Source: a virus. From it: DNA of 35,326 nucleotides. This document shows positions 22,025 to 28,606 of this stretch, piece after piece. Positions within the stretch are counted from its first letter, which is position 1, and every line of letters begins with the position of its first letter. The stretch is from positions 1 through 35,326 of the IMG/VR virus record IMGVR_UViG_3300005607_000202; one strand, written 5' to 3'. Position numbers and translations under genes: made by a program. A model generated the notes under the pieces. The model had not been told where the DNA came from. It did no database searches and saw only the letters and a program-made list of their open reading frames with translations.

Positions 22025-22197
22025 TACTGCTTCACTCCACTGTATTTTTCGTGTCTGGCCAACCACATCCATTGCCCGGTGGCCGAAGGCTCCAAGACTG
22101 AAACATCAACTCCCAATCTGTCTGAAACACAGTATGGGCAAAAACAATCGTGTTCCAGCTCTTCTTTTGACTTTTTTGCCTGTGTGGTATTTGACAT
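22024..22197 (-). CDS. 57-residue Cys-containing miniprotein
   Basis: ATG 22197 is preferred to GTG 22209 because the CTATACATA element lies about 23-26 bases upstream of it. The product has CFCPYC near residues 22-27 and an aromatic stretch GQWMWLARHEKY. It leads the early operon of five small genes that ends with the AbrB-like protein. Its promoter overlaps a palindromic operator. Function unknown. Confidence 0.5.
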   Translation of the reverse strand: MSNTTQAKKSKEELEHDCFCPYCVSDRLGVDVSVLEPSATGQWMWLARHEKYSGVKQ

Positions 22198-22208
22198 GTT
22201 ATATGTCA

Positions 22209-22225
22209 CTATACCGTATGTATAG
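22209..22225. promoter_or_regulatory. Palindromic operator overlapping the early promoter
   Basis: CTATAC and GTATAG arms flank CGTAT. Read on the minus strand it contains the TATA-like CTATACATA at the correct distance from ATG 22197, so a bound regulator would block transcription. Arms match the perfect palindrome at 21154-21174. Confidence 0.5.
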
Positions 22226-22233
22226 GGTCATAT

Positions 22234-22419
22234 TTAGCCCTTCTGGTTCCGAAGTTTGATGAGCATAGAGGGTCTTTCATGTCTGAAAAGATAAGTTCTG
22301 TAGCCAATCACGCCTTGACATTTTCTCAAATGTCGTAACATTCTCGGAATACTGATCAGGTATGAGGCGTGACAAAAGATGCAACAGCCTCGATATTTGA
22401 ACTGTTTTGGATTTGTCAA
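22234..22419 (-). CDS. 61-residue C2H2/BED-like zinc-finger protein
   Basis: Start TTG 22419 overlaps the preceding TGA (TTGA), the junction used throughout this operon; a longer frame from 22464 would overlap that gene. RGCCIFCHASYLISI then MLRHLRKC provides a C-x2-C with a later H-x4-C, like BED or classical fingers. The tail is basic. Probably DNA-binding. Confidence 0.55.
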   Translation of the reverse strand: MTNPKQFKYRGCCIFCHASYLISIPRMLRHLRKCQGVIGYRTYLFRHERPSMLIKLRNQKG

Positions 22420-22565
22420 TCTTCTAACGATTTCAGTTGTGCAACCATCATCTTGGTCGCACAAGACATGGTCTCTTCCTTTGTATGCTTGCTGAACTTT
22501 TTTTCGCAGACAGGACAGGGCATGCCCCTGAACTTTTTGTAGAATTTGTCGGTGTTGGTGGTCAT
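22416..22565 (-). CDS. 49-residue zinc-finger miniprotein
   Basis: ATG 22565 is one base after the stop of the preceding gene. MPCPVCEKKFSKHTKEETMS gives a C-x2-C, a His, and a further Cys shortly after, so a small zinc finger. The N-terminus is basic (KFYKKFRG). Unrecognised, probably nucleic-acid-binding. Confidence 0.55.
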   Translation of the reverse strand: MTTNTDKFYKKFRGMPCPVCEKKFSKHTKEETMSCATKMMVAQLKSLED

Positions 22566-22566
22566 G

Positions 22567-22965
22567 TTATAGAATATGTGATTCGTGTTTCAGCCTGCCC
22601 GCAAGCCATTTACACGTAAGACAATTGCAATTGTTGATTTGAGATTGTATTTTGAGTCTATCTTCTGACCTTTGAACTGTCTTTACCTGATGCAGCGCCT
22701 TCTTCAGAGTAGTTTGGGATAGAGTTGGAAGGCCCATGTCTTTCAGGAAGTGGTAAAACTCGTTTCTTTTCGTATCAATATTGTGTTTTTTATAGATTGC
22801 CTGAAGTGGCATTCCGCCATAATAATCAAGCAGTATAGGAACAAATCTATCAAACCGTGCGGCTTCCTTCTCTGCCACCTTATCTAGAATTTTTTTAATT
22901 GCTTTTTCACGGGCTGTGGCTATCAGATTCTCTACACTGATTATATCTTCTTTATCACTCTCCAT
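22567..22965 (-). CDS. Helical protein with C-terminal Cys cluster
   Basis: 132 residues, almost all helix, with ENLIATAREKAIKKILDKVA at the start, a helix-turn-helix-like segment near 55-90 (MPLQAIYKKHNIDTKRNEFY) and a C-terminal NCNCLTCKWL cluster. The HTH-like segment suggests DNA binding. It follows the HNH gene by two bases and belongs to the same operon. Not recognised as a known family. Confidence 0.5.
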   Translation of the reverse strand: MESDKEDIISVENLIATAREKAIKKILDKVAEKEAARFDRFVPILLDYYGGMPLQAIYKKHNIDTKRNEFYHFLKDMGLPTLSQTTLKKALHQVKTVQRSEDRLKIQSQINNCNCLTCKWLAGRLKHESHIL

Positions 22966-22967
22966 CT

Positions 22968-23322
22968 CTATACGGCAGGAATATCTACCAACTTCAAAAT
23001 CTCCTTGTAGATCTTCTGAATGTCAGGGTTGGTTTCATGATCAAATCCTTGATGGCAGGTTTCACACAACAGGCGATAGCATTCCGGATGTTTTTGAACA
23101 TCTTTGAGCCTGGCATAAGATCCACGACCACCCCCATCCAAGCTCGTAGGCTTGACGTGGGCAAACTGTAATTCTTCATAGGTGGAATTGCCACATACTT
23201 GGCAACGGCCGCCCCACTTCTGAATTTCTCTCTGTCGTTCTTTTGCAATCCATTTACCATAATATGATTTGGGTCCCAAACTGTTTTTTTTTTGGTTCGG
23301 GTTGCTCCAGACTACTGGCCAC
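22968..23322 (-). CDS. HNH endonuclease, apparently split by an A10 tract
   Basis: The HNH core is intact downstream of TTG 23279: CQVCGNSTYEELQFAHVKPT, a Gly-rich loop, then YRLLCETCHQGFDH, with Cys pairs binding the structural zinc and His in FAH as the catalytic centre. A better start is GTG 23322, which abuts the upstream stop (TAAGTG) as elsewhere in the operon, but its frame reaches the HNH frame only if the A10 run at 23293-23284 is read as nine. Either transcriptional/ribosomal slippage makes a 117-residue protein, or the tract is a sequencing error, or the gene starts at TTG 23279 (103 residues). It should nick or cut DNA. Confidence 0.65.
23284..23293 (-). other. A10 homopolymer inside the HNH gene
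   Basis: Ten consecutive A on the minus strand (PKK-coding region). Loss of one restores a frame from GTG 23322 through the HNH domain. Runs of this length cause polymerase slippage and sequencing errors. Confidence 0.6.
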
Positions 23323-23424
23323 TTATCGTTTTAGTTGCCAGATTATCTGGCGGCCAATATACTCGGTATATGCAGGAGGAATGGCCTGAGTCAGCTCTTT
23401 CCTAGTTGCGCCGAATATGCCCAT
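23323..23424 (-). CDS. 33-residue protein resembling the tail of a phage DNA methylase
   Basis: ATG 23424 has a GGGAGAT Shine-Dalgarno-like sequence five bases before it. The product MGIFGATRKELTQAIPPAYT continuing EYIGRQIIWQL resembles, by memory, the end of some phage DNA methylases, where an AIPPAYTEYIG segment is seen. It lies between the Dam-like methylase and the HNH gene. It may be a remnant of a larger methylase or a detached subunit. The same frame is open upstream to the Dam stop but has no start codon there. Confidence 0.35.
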   Translation of the reverse strand: MGIFGATRKELTQAIPPAYTEYIGRQIIWQLKR

Positions 23425-23458
23425 TGCAATCTCCCAGTCCTCAACCTTGTCTAATCAT

Positions 23459-23905
23459 CTAGGATTTATGAAAAATTACTACCATTGATGGGAATGGCGC
23501 TGGATAGGGTTTTGGATATTTCGGATTGTTGAATTTCAATCTACCTTTCAGGAAGCGGATTTCGACCCTCGGCTTGTTATAGATATAGTCGTGAAACCAT
23601 CTCGTATCTGTCCTAGCGGGTAGAAGCATTACCACTTCAAAATTTAATCTTATGTTGTGTAGATATGCCCTCCTGACCCAATCTGCGATTTTTCTACCAT
23701 AGGGCGGATTGACAAAGGAGTGGTCATACCAGAATTGCTTCAATCCATCATCTCTCTCGGTAAAGAAATGTTTTGCTCTTAGTGGATTGTCTGGTGTTGT
23801 GCAAGGGTCGCACATGAAGTGAAACTCTGCGTTCAGTTTGTCGTATAGGTCTCTCGGTGTCTGCCACTCCCATGTTTTGCTGGAAAATAGCGATTTGTTG
23901 ATCAA
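23459..23905 (-). CDS. Phage-type DNA N6-adenine methyltransferase (Dam-like)
   Basis: 148 residues matching the small phage Dam family: EWQTPRDLYDKLNAEF at the start, DPCTTPDNPLRAKHFFT (AdoMet region), SFVNPPYGRKIADWV with the catalytic NPPY at 66-69, and VVMLLPARTDTRWFHDYI with FLKGRLKF later. It would methylate viral DNA and protect it from restriction. The TTG start directly follows the MCM stop. Its target is unknown; an adenine in the over-represented GGCCAC motif is one thing to test. Confidence 0.85.
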   Translation of the reverse strand: MINKSLFSSKTWEWQTPRDLYDKLNAEFHFMCDPCTTPDNPLRAKHFFTERDDGLKQFWYDHSFVNPPYGRKIADWVRRAYLHNIRLNFEVVMLLPARTDTRWFHDYIYNKPRVEIRFLKGRLKFNNPKYPKPYPAPFPSMVVIFHKS

Positions 23906-25933
23906 TCAGCCGCGGATCCAGCGGAAATTGTCTCTGCTGGTTTCCATTATCATCCTCTGCTTCTTCGCCTCTTCTATCAGCTCTGAAGCCTCATAGACGT
24001 TTTTGATCCATCCCTGCTTTTGCAGCTGCTCTATCAATCTATCACGTGAGATGTCTGCATACCTATCGCCATTGCACAAAAAGAGAAAGATTGATTTGAA
24101 TGCTTTCAATAGATCTTGCTTGCTTTTCTGCGAGCCTGTCAGTATACCAAGGTCGACTTCTCCCGTTCTGGGGTCGATACCAATCTTACCGATGATTGTT
24201 GTGACGTGAAGTATAGCCTTCTCTGCGTCCTCTTTTGTGACTGTATCCCTCAGATGTAGAACTGCCCTAGCGATAGCCTGACGCCACAAGCCGTTAAACT
24301 GGCGGTTGCTGAATTTTATCCCTGAATCGAGAGCTTGTTCTAATCGCTTCATGTCCTTCTGAAATGTCTTGAAAACATCTCTGACGTTAGGCTCAAACTT
24401 TATCTGCTTGATAGACCTTGCACAAGCGATATGCTCTCTCAATTCCTGATCGATAACGATCTTGCCAACTCCCTTTTCAAATCTATCACTCTGTGCATCC
24501 ATTATGGCATTTTCTAAATCTTCGTCATAAGTGGCCGCAGGATCGATATGATATAGATCTATTCTGTCAAGAAAATCCTCCGGCAGATTGATGTTCCAGG
24601 CCAAGCTTTGCTTCGGATCATATTTCTTCGACTTGAAGTTGCCAAATGCCGCCCACGGACTGGCCGTTTCAAATCTCTTGTTCAGGATCTTGGTCTCTTG
24701 ATAAAATCCCTTATCTAACGGTGTGTTTAACTGCGAAAGATATTCCCGCTTTATTTTGTCTACCTCATCAAAGTAAATCGGCAGTTTATTGAACAAGATC
24801 GCAGCGCCCGCTTTGGCCACTTTCTTCTTTGTCCTTTCGTCATTTTCCAGTCCAACAACCAATCCAACGGCAGAGGCCCCTGCAGAGTCTACATATCCGC
24901 CGCCTGTAAGCGCAGACATATACATCGCCAGATCTGTTTTGGCTCGGCCAGGGTTGCGTAACACTAGGATGTGGATATCTGTTCTTTCTCCCACGTTCTC
25001 AACAGCGCCACTCACGGCCTGCCTCAACAGAGAGAGTTTCAATAGATCTTCTCCAACTATAGAGGGAGCAAGCTTGGCCACCAGCTCTGCCTCAACATCT
25101 TTCTTTTCCTGCAGGCATTTTGATACCCATTTTTTGCGAGCGGCCACCAACTCGGGCGTAACGGCCACCTTGTCTTTGGTGGCCGTGGCCACCTTTTGGA
25201 TCGTATTAACTTCAAGATAGAGGAAGAAAGTGGCCGTATTGCCTATGGGTTGCCTGTCTTGATTCTTTGATAGCCTGACAAAACCTGATACTATCCATGT
25301 CTCACCAAAATCCGGAGTTTCAAATGCCTTTTCGCCCCTGATATCGAGCCAGTATTTTAGCGACTTGTCAGTGGCCATTCCCTGCTGGTCTAAAATAACC
25401 TCGATGTAGCGTTGATCCTGCAGGTTATCAGCGGCCACTTCTTCTTCCAAATCTTTTTCCTCACATTGTTCACACTTCGATTTTGTCCTCGACAGCTCGC
25501 CACAGTGCCAGCAACGATAAACTACCCTGCTCTTGATATGCTGTAAAGGTTCGATTGCGTGGACCTGACAGGGGCCCAGCGCTACAAACCTGTCTAGCAT
25601 TGTCCTATCCAGGCGCTTGACTGGAGGGAGATCATAGATCTCTATCTCAAGATGGCGTTTCAGAAGTTTAACAAACTCTTTCTCTCCTTTCGTCTCGAAA
25701 TGTTCTGTGATGGCCGCTTTCATAGCTTCAAAGAAAGTGGCCGCTTCATTCAGCAGACAGGTGGCCAACGATGCTGATATCTGGTAATGTTTTATCTTGA
25801 ATGTGGGATGCTCAAGTGTCTGCAGTTGCGTCATTTGCTCGAAATAGATAAGGTGGCCTTTATCGCTGAAATTATGAATCCAGTATAGACATTCGTCCTT
25901 CCACCCTGCAAGGGTGCTTTCCTGCTTTGACAA
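23906..25933 (-). CDS. mcm: MCM-family replicative helicase
   Basis: 675 residues. The N-terminal domain contains a zinc site (C141, C144, C154, C157) and an OB region. The AAA+ part has Walker A at 327-333 reading NPGRAKT (usually GDPGxAKS), Walker B IYFDEVDK at 386-393, and an arginine-finger segment NLPEDFLDRIDL near 449-460 matching the MCM LLSRFD box. A C-terminal winged helix follows (DRYADISRDRLIEQLQKQ). It should unwind DNA at the viral fork. The lost G-D before P-G and Ser-to-Thr change in the P-loop are notable. TTG start, four bases after an RHH gene. Confidence 0.9.
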   Translation of the reverse strand: MSKQESTLAGWKDECLYWIHNFSDKGHLIYFEQMTQLQTLEHPTFKIKHYQISASLATCLLNEAATFFEAMKAAITEHFETKGEKEFVKLLKRHLEIEIYDLPPVKRLDRTMLDRFVALGPCQVHAIEPLQHIKSRVVYRCWHCGELSRTKSKCEQCEEKDLEEEVAADNLQDQRYIEVILDQQGMATDKSLKYWLDIRGEKAFETPDFGETWIVSGFVRLSKNQDRQPIGNTATFFLYLEVNTIQKVATATKDKVAVTPELVAARKKWVSKCLQEKKDVEAELVAKLAPSIVGEDLLKLSLLRQAVSGAVENVGERTDIHILVLRNPGRAKTDLAMYMSALTGGGYVDSAGASAVGLVVGLENDERTKKKVAKAGAAILFNKLPIYFDEVDKIKREYLSQLNTPLDKGFYQETKILNKRFETASPWAAFGNFKSKKYDPKQSLAWNINLPEDFLDRIDLYHIDPAATYDEDLENAIMDAQSDRFEKGVGKIVIDQELREHIACARSIKQIKFEPNVRDVFKTFQKDMKRLEQALDSGIKFSNRQFNGLWRQAIARAVLHLRDTVTKEDAEKAILHVTTIIGKIGIDPRTGEVDLGILTGSQKSKQDLLKAFKSIFLFLCNGDRYADISRDRLIEQLQKQGWIKNVYEASELIEEAKKQRMIMETSRDNFRWIRG

Positions 25934-25937
25934 CCGC

Positions 25938-26357
25938 TTATTTTAGAATGATCGCCCGTTTCTCTGAAGGTGGAAGCATTGAGAGAGGTGGCTTGCCTGC
26001 CCTCAATCTCATTTCGTCAAATACGATAGTTGCTAGAGCATCCAGCTGATCAGGTGTCAGACTGGCCACATAATCGACTATCTGTCTTTCTCGCAACTGG
26101 GCTTTCAGCTCGGCCACTAGCATAGGATCTTCAATCTTGTCTATATGGTTTAGAACAATAATTCCGACATCCAAGGCCTTGGGATTCTGTAGGGCCTTCA
26201 GACCCAGTGGCAGGATTTCGGCCAGTGCGTCTGTGCGTGTGTAGGTTTGTCCCGGCCTTTCCTTCACACGATCGGCCACCAAAATGTCAAGTTCTTTCAG
26301 TATGGCTGAATCGATCCTAGCAGTTATGCTTGTTGTATCTTTACTTGGTTTGGCCAT
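25938..26357 (-). CDS. RHH-type DNA-binding protein upstream of MCM
   Basis: 139 residues. The first 55 fit a ribbon-helix-helix: a strand TSITARIDSAI, then helix LKELDILVADRV and a second helix TRTDALAEILPLGLKAL. The rest is a helical domain (EDPMLVAELKAQLRERQIVD). RHH proteins bind DNA as dimers. Sitting directly before mcm, it could recruit the helicase to the origin or repress this operon. ATG overlaps the previous stop (TAATG). Confidence 0.6.
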   Translation of the reverse strand: MAKPSKDTTSITARIDSAILKELDILVADRVKERPGQTYTRTDALAEILPLGLKALQNPKALDVGIIVLNHIDKIEDPMLVAELKAQLRERQIVDYVASLTPDQLDALATIVFDEMRLRAGKPPLSMLPPSEKRAIILK

Positions 26358-26530
26358 TATTTTCTACAATCACAATTAGGAATGTCCCAACAGTCATGTA
26401 ATCCCTCACGAGTATGGTTCCACAGATGGAATTTATCTGAACAATTGCATTTTTGCCAGGCGATATAAGAGAGCTCCCTGATACAATCTTCATGATTTCC
26501 GAGGCGACAGTAATTGCAAGTATTATCCAC
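26357..26530 (-). CDS. 57-residue Cys/His-rich miniprotein
   Basis: GTG 26530 lies two bases after the upstream stop, and its TAA overlaps the next ATG. It has nine Cys/His ligands in regular spacing (TCNYCRLGNHEDC, then KCNCSDKFHLWNH, then DCWDIPNCDC), enough for two zinc ions. Not recognised. Very likely folded around metal. Confidence 0.55.
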   Translation of the reverse strand: MDNTCNYCRLGNHEDCIRELSYIAWQKCNCSDKFHLWNHTREGLHDCWDIPNCDCRK

Positions 26531-26532
26531 TT

Positions 26533-26688
26533 TTAATATCCTTCAAATTTGTGATGATTCTTTCTATTTCTATGACGGCTTATCCCAATATAGGATCTAA
26601 ATTCTCGACCGCATACAACACATTTTTTCTTTCTTCTCTTAGTATCGTAAGGGGAATATCCTTCGTCTCGTGAAGACGGTTGTGTCAT
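26533..26688 (-). CDS. 51-residue C2H2 zinc-finger protein
   Basis: ATG 26688 is chosen because the longer frame (to 26748) overlaps the polymerase-X gene. KKCVVCGREFRSYIGISRHR NRKNHH is a clear C-x2-C ... H-x4-H finger with a basic lead. Probably sequence-specific DNA binding. It is part of the chain of genes between the polymerase-like gene and mcm. Confidence 0.65.
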   Translation of the reverse strand: MTQPSSRDEGYSPYDTKRRKKKCVVCGREFRSYIGISRHRNRKNHHKFEGY

Positions 26689-26701
26689 GACCAATGTATA
26701 G

Positions 26702-27505
26702 TCAAGAGAAATATGTCTCCCTATCAGCAGGCTCGACATATTCGCCAAGCACTTTTTCTATAATATCTCGCTCTCGCCATGCCTCAAGCCTCGCAGGATT
26801 GATTATCCAGCTTGATTTTCTCCTGCCTTTCTTGTCTGTAACCCATGATCTGACTGCGCCATAAAGGCCAAACAAATCCATATCCAAGCTATCGTCATGA
26901 GAGAAACGGATAGTCATTCCCATATTCTGCGCCTCAATGAGCAGATTACGGTGAAATTCTGCCGTTCCTGTCCTGATGAATTTCAAGACTTCAAATTGCT
27001 GTTCGGTCTTGGCGATGTTGATTTCAAGCGGAATGTGGTTATACCAAAACCGGTATAATTTGCACTCTTTTGGCTTGGCCGCTCTTTTGGATTTTCTTTT
27101 TCTCTTTTTCTTTTCCTTTCCCTCCTCCGGCTCTTCCTTCCTCAACTCTTCGTCCATGAATTTGATGTTACCCTGCTGTGACTGATCCTTCAAAATCTCA
27201 GTTAGTTTGTGCTGGAAAGATAGCATTGTATCAGGACTGGGGTAGTAGCGCAGCCATACCACCAGATCGCCATCGTGGACCATTGTATTCCCACGCCTAA
27301 AGCCCCCGCATAATTCCCATTGATAGACGAAATTGCCCAGTTTGGAGATTACCTGTGCGGCCACTTTTTTCACATCTTCGGCCTTGTGAAGTTGTTTCCT
27401 TACATCAGAGGACCTTTTGAATCCTGCCGGTTCTTCTCTGGTATATAGCTCATAGTCTGACTGCATTTGATTGAGGAATTCCTCAGAATAGCCTTCCAGA
27501 CTCAT
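26702..27505 (-). CDS. Polymerase X-like nucleotidyltransferase
   Basis: 267 residues. CGGFRRGNTMVHDGDLVVWL carries the GG-x3-G helix turn and the metal Asp pair D78/D80; PLEINIA near 160 gives the third acidic position (Glu instead of the usual Asp). FIRTGTAEFHRNLLIEAQNM matches the thumb segment (sGsxxhnxxLr) of family X, and YVEPADRE ends as in PolX. There is a Lys/Arg/Glu-rich insert at about 123-147. The usual N-terminal HhH and 8-kDa regions are short or missing. It could do gap filling, end repair or terminal nucleotide addition. Its ATG overlaps the preceding stop. Confidence 0.7.
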   Translation of the reverse strand: MSLEGYSEEFLNQMQSDYELYTREEPAGFKRSSDVRKQLHKAEDVKKVAAQVISKLGNFVYQWELCGGFRRGNTMVHDGDLVVWLRYYPSPDTMLSFQHKLTEILKDQSQQGNIKFMDEELRKEEPEEGKEKKKRKRKSKRAAKPKECKLYRFWYNHIPLEINIAKTEQQFEVLKFIRTGTAEFHRNLLIEAQNMGMTIRFSHDDSLDMDLFGLYGAVRSWVTDKKGRRKSSWIINPARLEAWRERDIIEKVLGEYVEPADRETYFS

Positions 27506-27675
27506 CTATTCTGATTGGAATCCCCTCTGGACTTCGATGGATTGTATTTCCATCTTCCATCTTTGCCCTTCTTGACTCCAAAGTAGTCTCTCATTTTCTG
27601 CAAACAACTAGGACAAACAATCTGATTTATGCCACCAACTCTGCCACAAATATAACAGATCTTCTTCCATTCCAA
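27502..27675 (-). CDS. 57-residue zinc-ribbon protein
   Basis: TTG 27675 lies four bases after the upstream stop; the TGA overlaps the ATG of the polymerase-X-like gene. KICYICGRVGGINQIVCPSC is a CxxC-x10-CxxC ribbon, followed by a basic tail (VKKGKDGRWKYNPSKSR). It may bind DNA beside the polymerase. No family is recognised. Confidence 0.55.
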   Translation of the reverse strand: MEWKKICYICGRVGGINQIVCPSCLQKMRDYFGVKKGKDGRWKYNPSKSRGDSNQNR

Positions 27676-27679
27676 TTAC

Positions 27680-28096
27680 CTATATGGTAACTGGCAGTAT
27701 GAAGCATACCCGCTGTCTCTTGCCACAACGCTCACAGTGATAATTCAACGGAATGCCAGTTTCTTGCGATTTTTTCCATTCTTCCTTCAATGACATATCG
27801 AAGGCTCTATGCGTGTGGCCACATATCACGAGCACTATCAAGAATCTGATTCTGCCTATTCTTTTTGCAGAGTCGGCCTTGTGCTCTAGTTTTCGCCTGC
27901 GAACCTGAAAGTTGCAACAAGGGCAGAGGTCTGGCCTATTCCTTGCAATTGGCAGGACCATATGTATGACGCAGTGGCCACAATAGCAGTGATCCGGCTC
28001 TAGCCATGCAGAAGATCTTGCCTTATGCTTAAGACAGCGGCCAGCACAGCCAAGAGCCGAGTTTTCAACGGGCGTAGGATCGGCTAGTGTTGACAT
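27680..28096 (-). CDS. Multi-zinc-finger protein
   Basis: 138 residues with at least three Cys clusters: CAGRCLKH, then HCYCGHCVIH with DLCPCCNF (RING-like spacing), then YHCERCGKRQRVC at the end. A hydrophobic RIRFLIVLVICG lies between. It overlaps the preceding nuclease gene by 13 bases. It could be a RING-like adaptor or a nucleic-acid-binding protein. No firm family. Confidence 0.55.
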   Translation of the reverse strand: MSTLADPTPVENSALGCAGRCLKHKARSSAWLEPDHCYCGHCVIHMVLPIARNRPDLCPCCNFQVRRRKLEHKADSAKRIGRIRFLIVLVICGHTHRAFDMSLKEEWKKSQETGIPLNYHCERCGKRQRVCFILPVTI

Positions 28097-28494
28097 ACTA
28101 GTTTTTTCTCTAGCCAGTGATTAATCTCTAGCATAATCTGGGTGTCTGACTCTGGCTTGTCGCCTACCAACCAGCTTGTTTGCAGCCTGACGGTTGCTAT
28201 TCCGAACTTTTGTAATGTTCTGTCTCTGAAATCATCATCTATCTTGTTGTGCCTGCTGCTATGGCCTTGCCCGGGCTCCTGGCCATCAATCTCTATGATA
28301 AAACATCGGCCGCTTGGAGTTTGAGCAAAGATATCAGCCGTCCATTCTCTGCGGTCTTTGTCTGTCATTATAGTTGGAAATTTGTATCCACCAATGCCTC
28401 TTGACCAATCATTTTCGTATATGTGATATCCTCTAAGCCTCAAAATGGTCTTGGTCCAAGCCACTGCTTCCCTATGTCCCCGACCCTCAGCCAA
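28084..28494 (-). CDS. PD-(D/E)XK-type endonuclease (VSR/DUF559-like)
   Basis: 136 residues. The layout is TADIFAQTPSGRCFIIEIDG (acidic residues D-x(n)-E-x-D), then HNKIDDDFRDRTLQKFGIAT and VRL, matching VSR/DUF559-type nucleases, where E-I-D-G is followed by H, D-x3-RD and a final strand. The first 55 residues hold a helix and GYHIYEND segment. It may cut mismatched or branched DNA, or invading DNA. TTG 28494 overlaps the stop of the preceding miniprotein gene. Holliday junction resolvase is an alternative. Confidence 0.6.
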   Translation of the reverse strand: MAEGRGHREAVAWTKTILRLRGYHIYENDWSRGIGGYKFPTIMTDKDRREWTADIFAQTPSGRCFIIEIDGQEPGQGHSSRHNKIDDDFRDRTLQKFGIATVRLQTSWLVGDKPESDTQIMLEINHWLEKKLVCQH

Positions 28495-28606
28495 TCCGTT
28501 TGGATTCTCTGACTATCATTTTTGCACGATAATCGATTTTTTCAAAAGTCGCTACAAATGCACTTGCGATTTGCTCGTCTGTGTATTTTTGATAAGGGTC
28601 TATCAT
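28487..28606 (-). CDS. 39-residue hypothetical protein
   Basis: The ATG overlaps the HerA stop (ATGA) and its TGA overlaps the next TTG. It begins MIDPYQKYTDEQIASAFVAT and continues as one helix ending basic (IVRESKRIG). Helix-only miniprotein, possibly a partner of the translocase or nuclease. No family match. Confidence 0.45.
   Translation of the reverse strand: MIDPYQKYTDEQIASAFVATFEKIDYRAKMIVRESKRIG

Noticed and set aside
22437-22619. Plus-strand ORF opposite the zinc miniprotein genes
   Set aside because: It is antisense to two coupled minus-strand genes with clear Cys motifs and has no promoter.
24789-25220. 143-residue plus-strand ORF
   Set aside because: It is antisense to the mcm coding sequence with no promoter and Ser/Phe-rich shadow composition.
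26689-26748. N-terminal extension of the C2H2 finger gene
   Set aside because: It would overlap the end of the polymerase-X-like gene by almost 50 bases; the ATG at 26688 gives the usual spacing.
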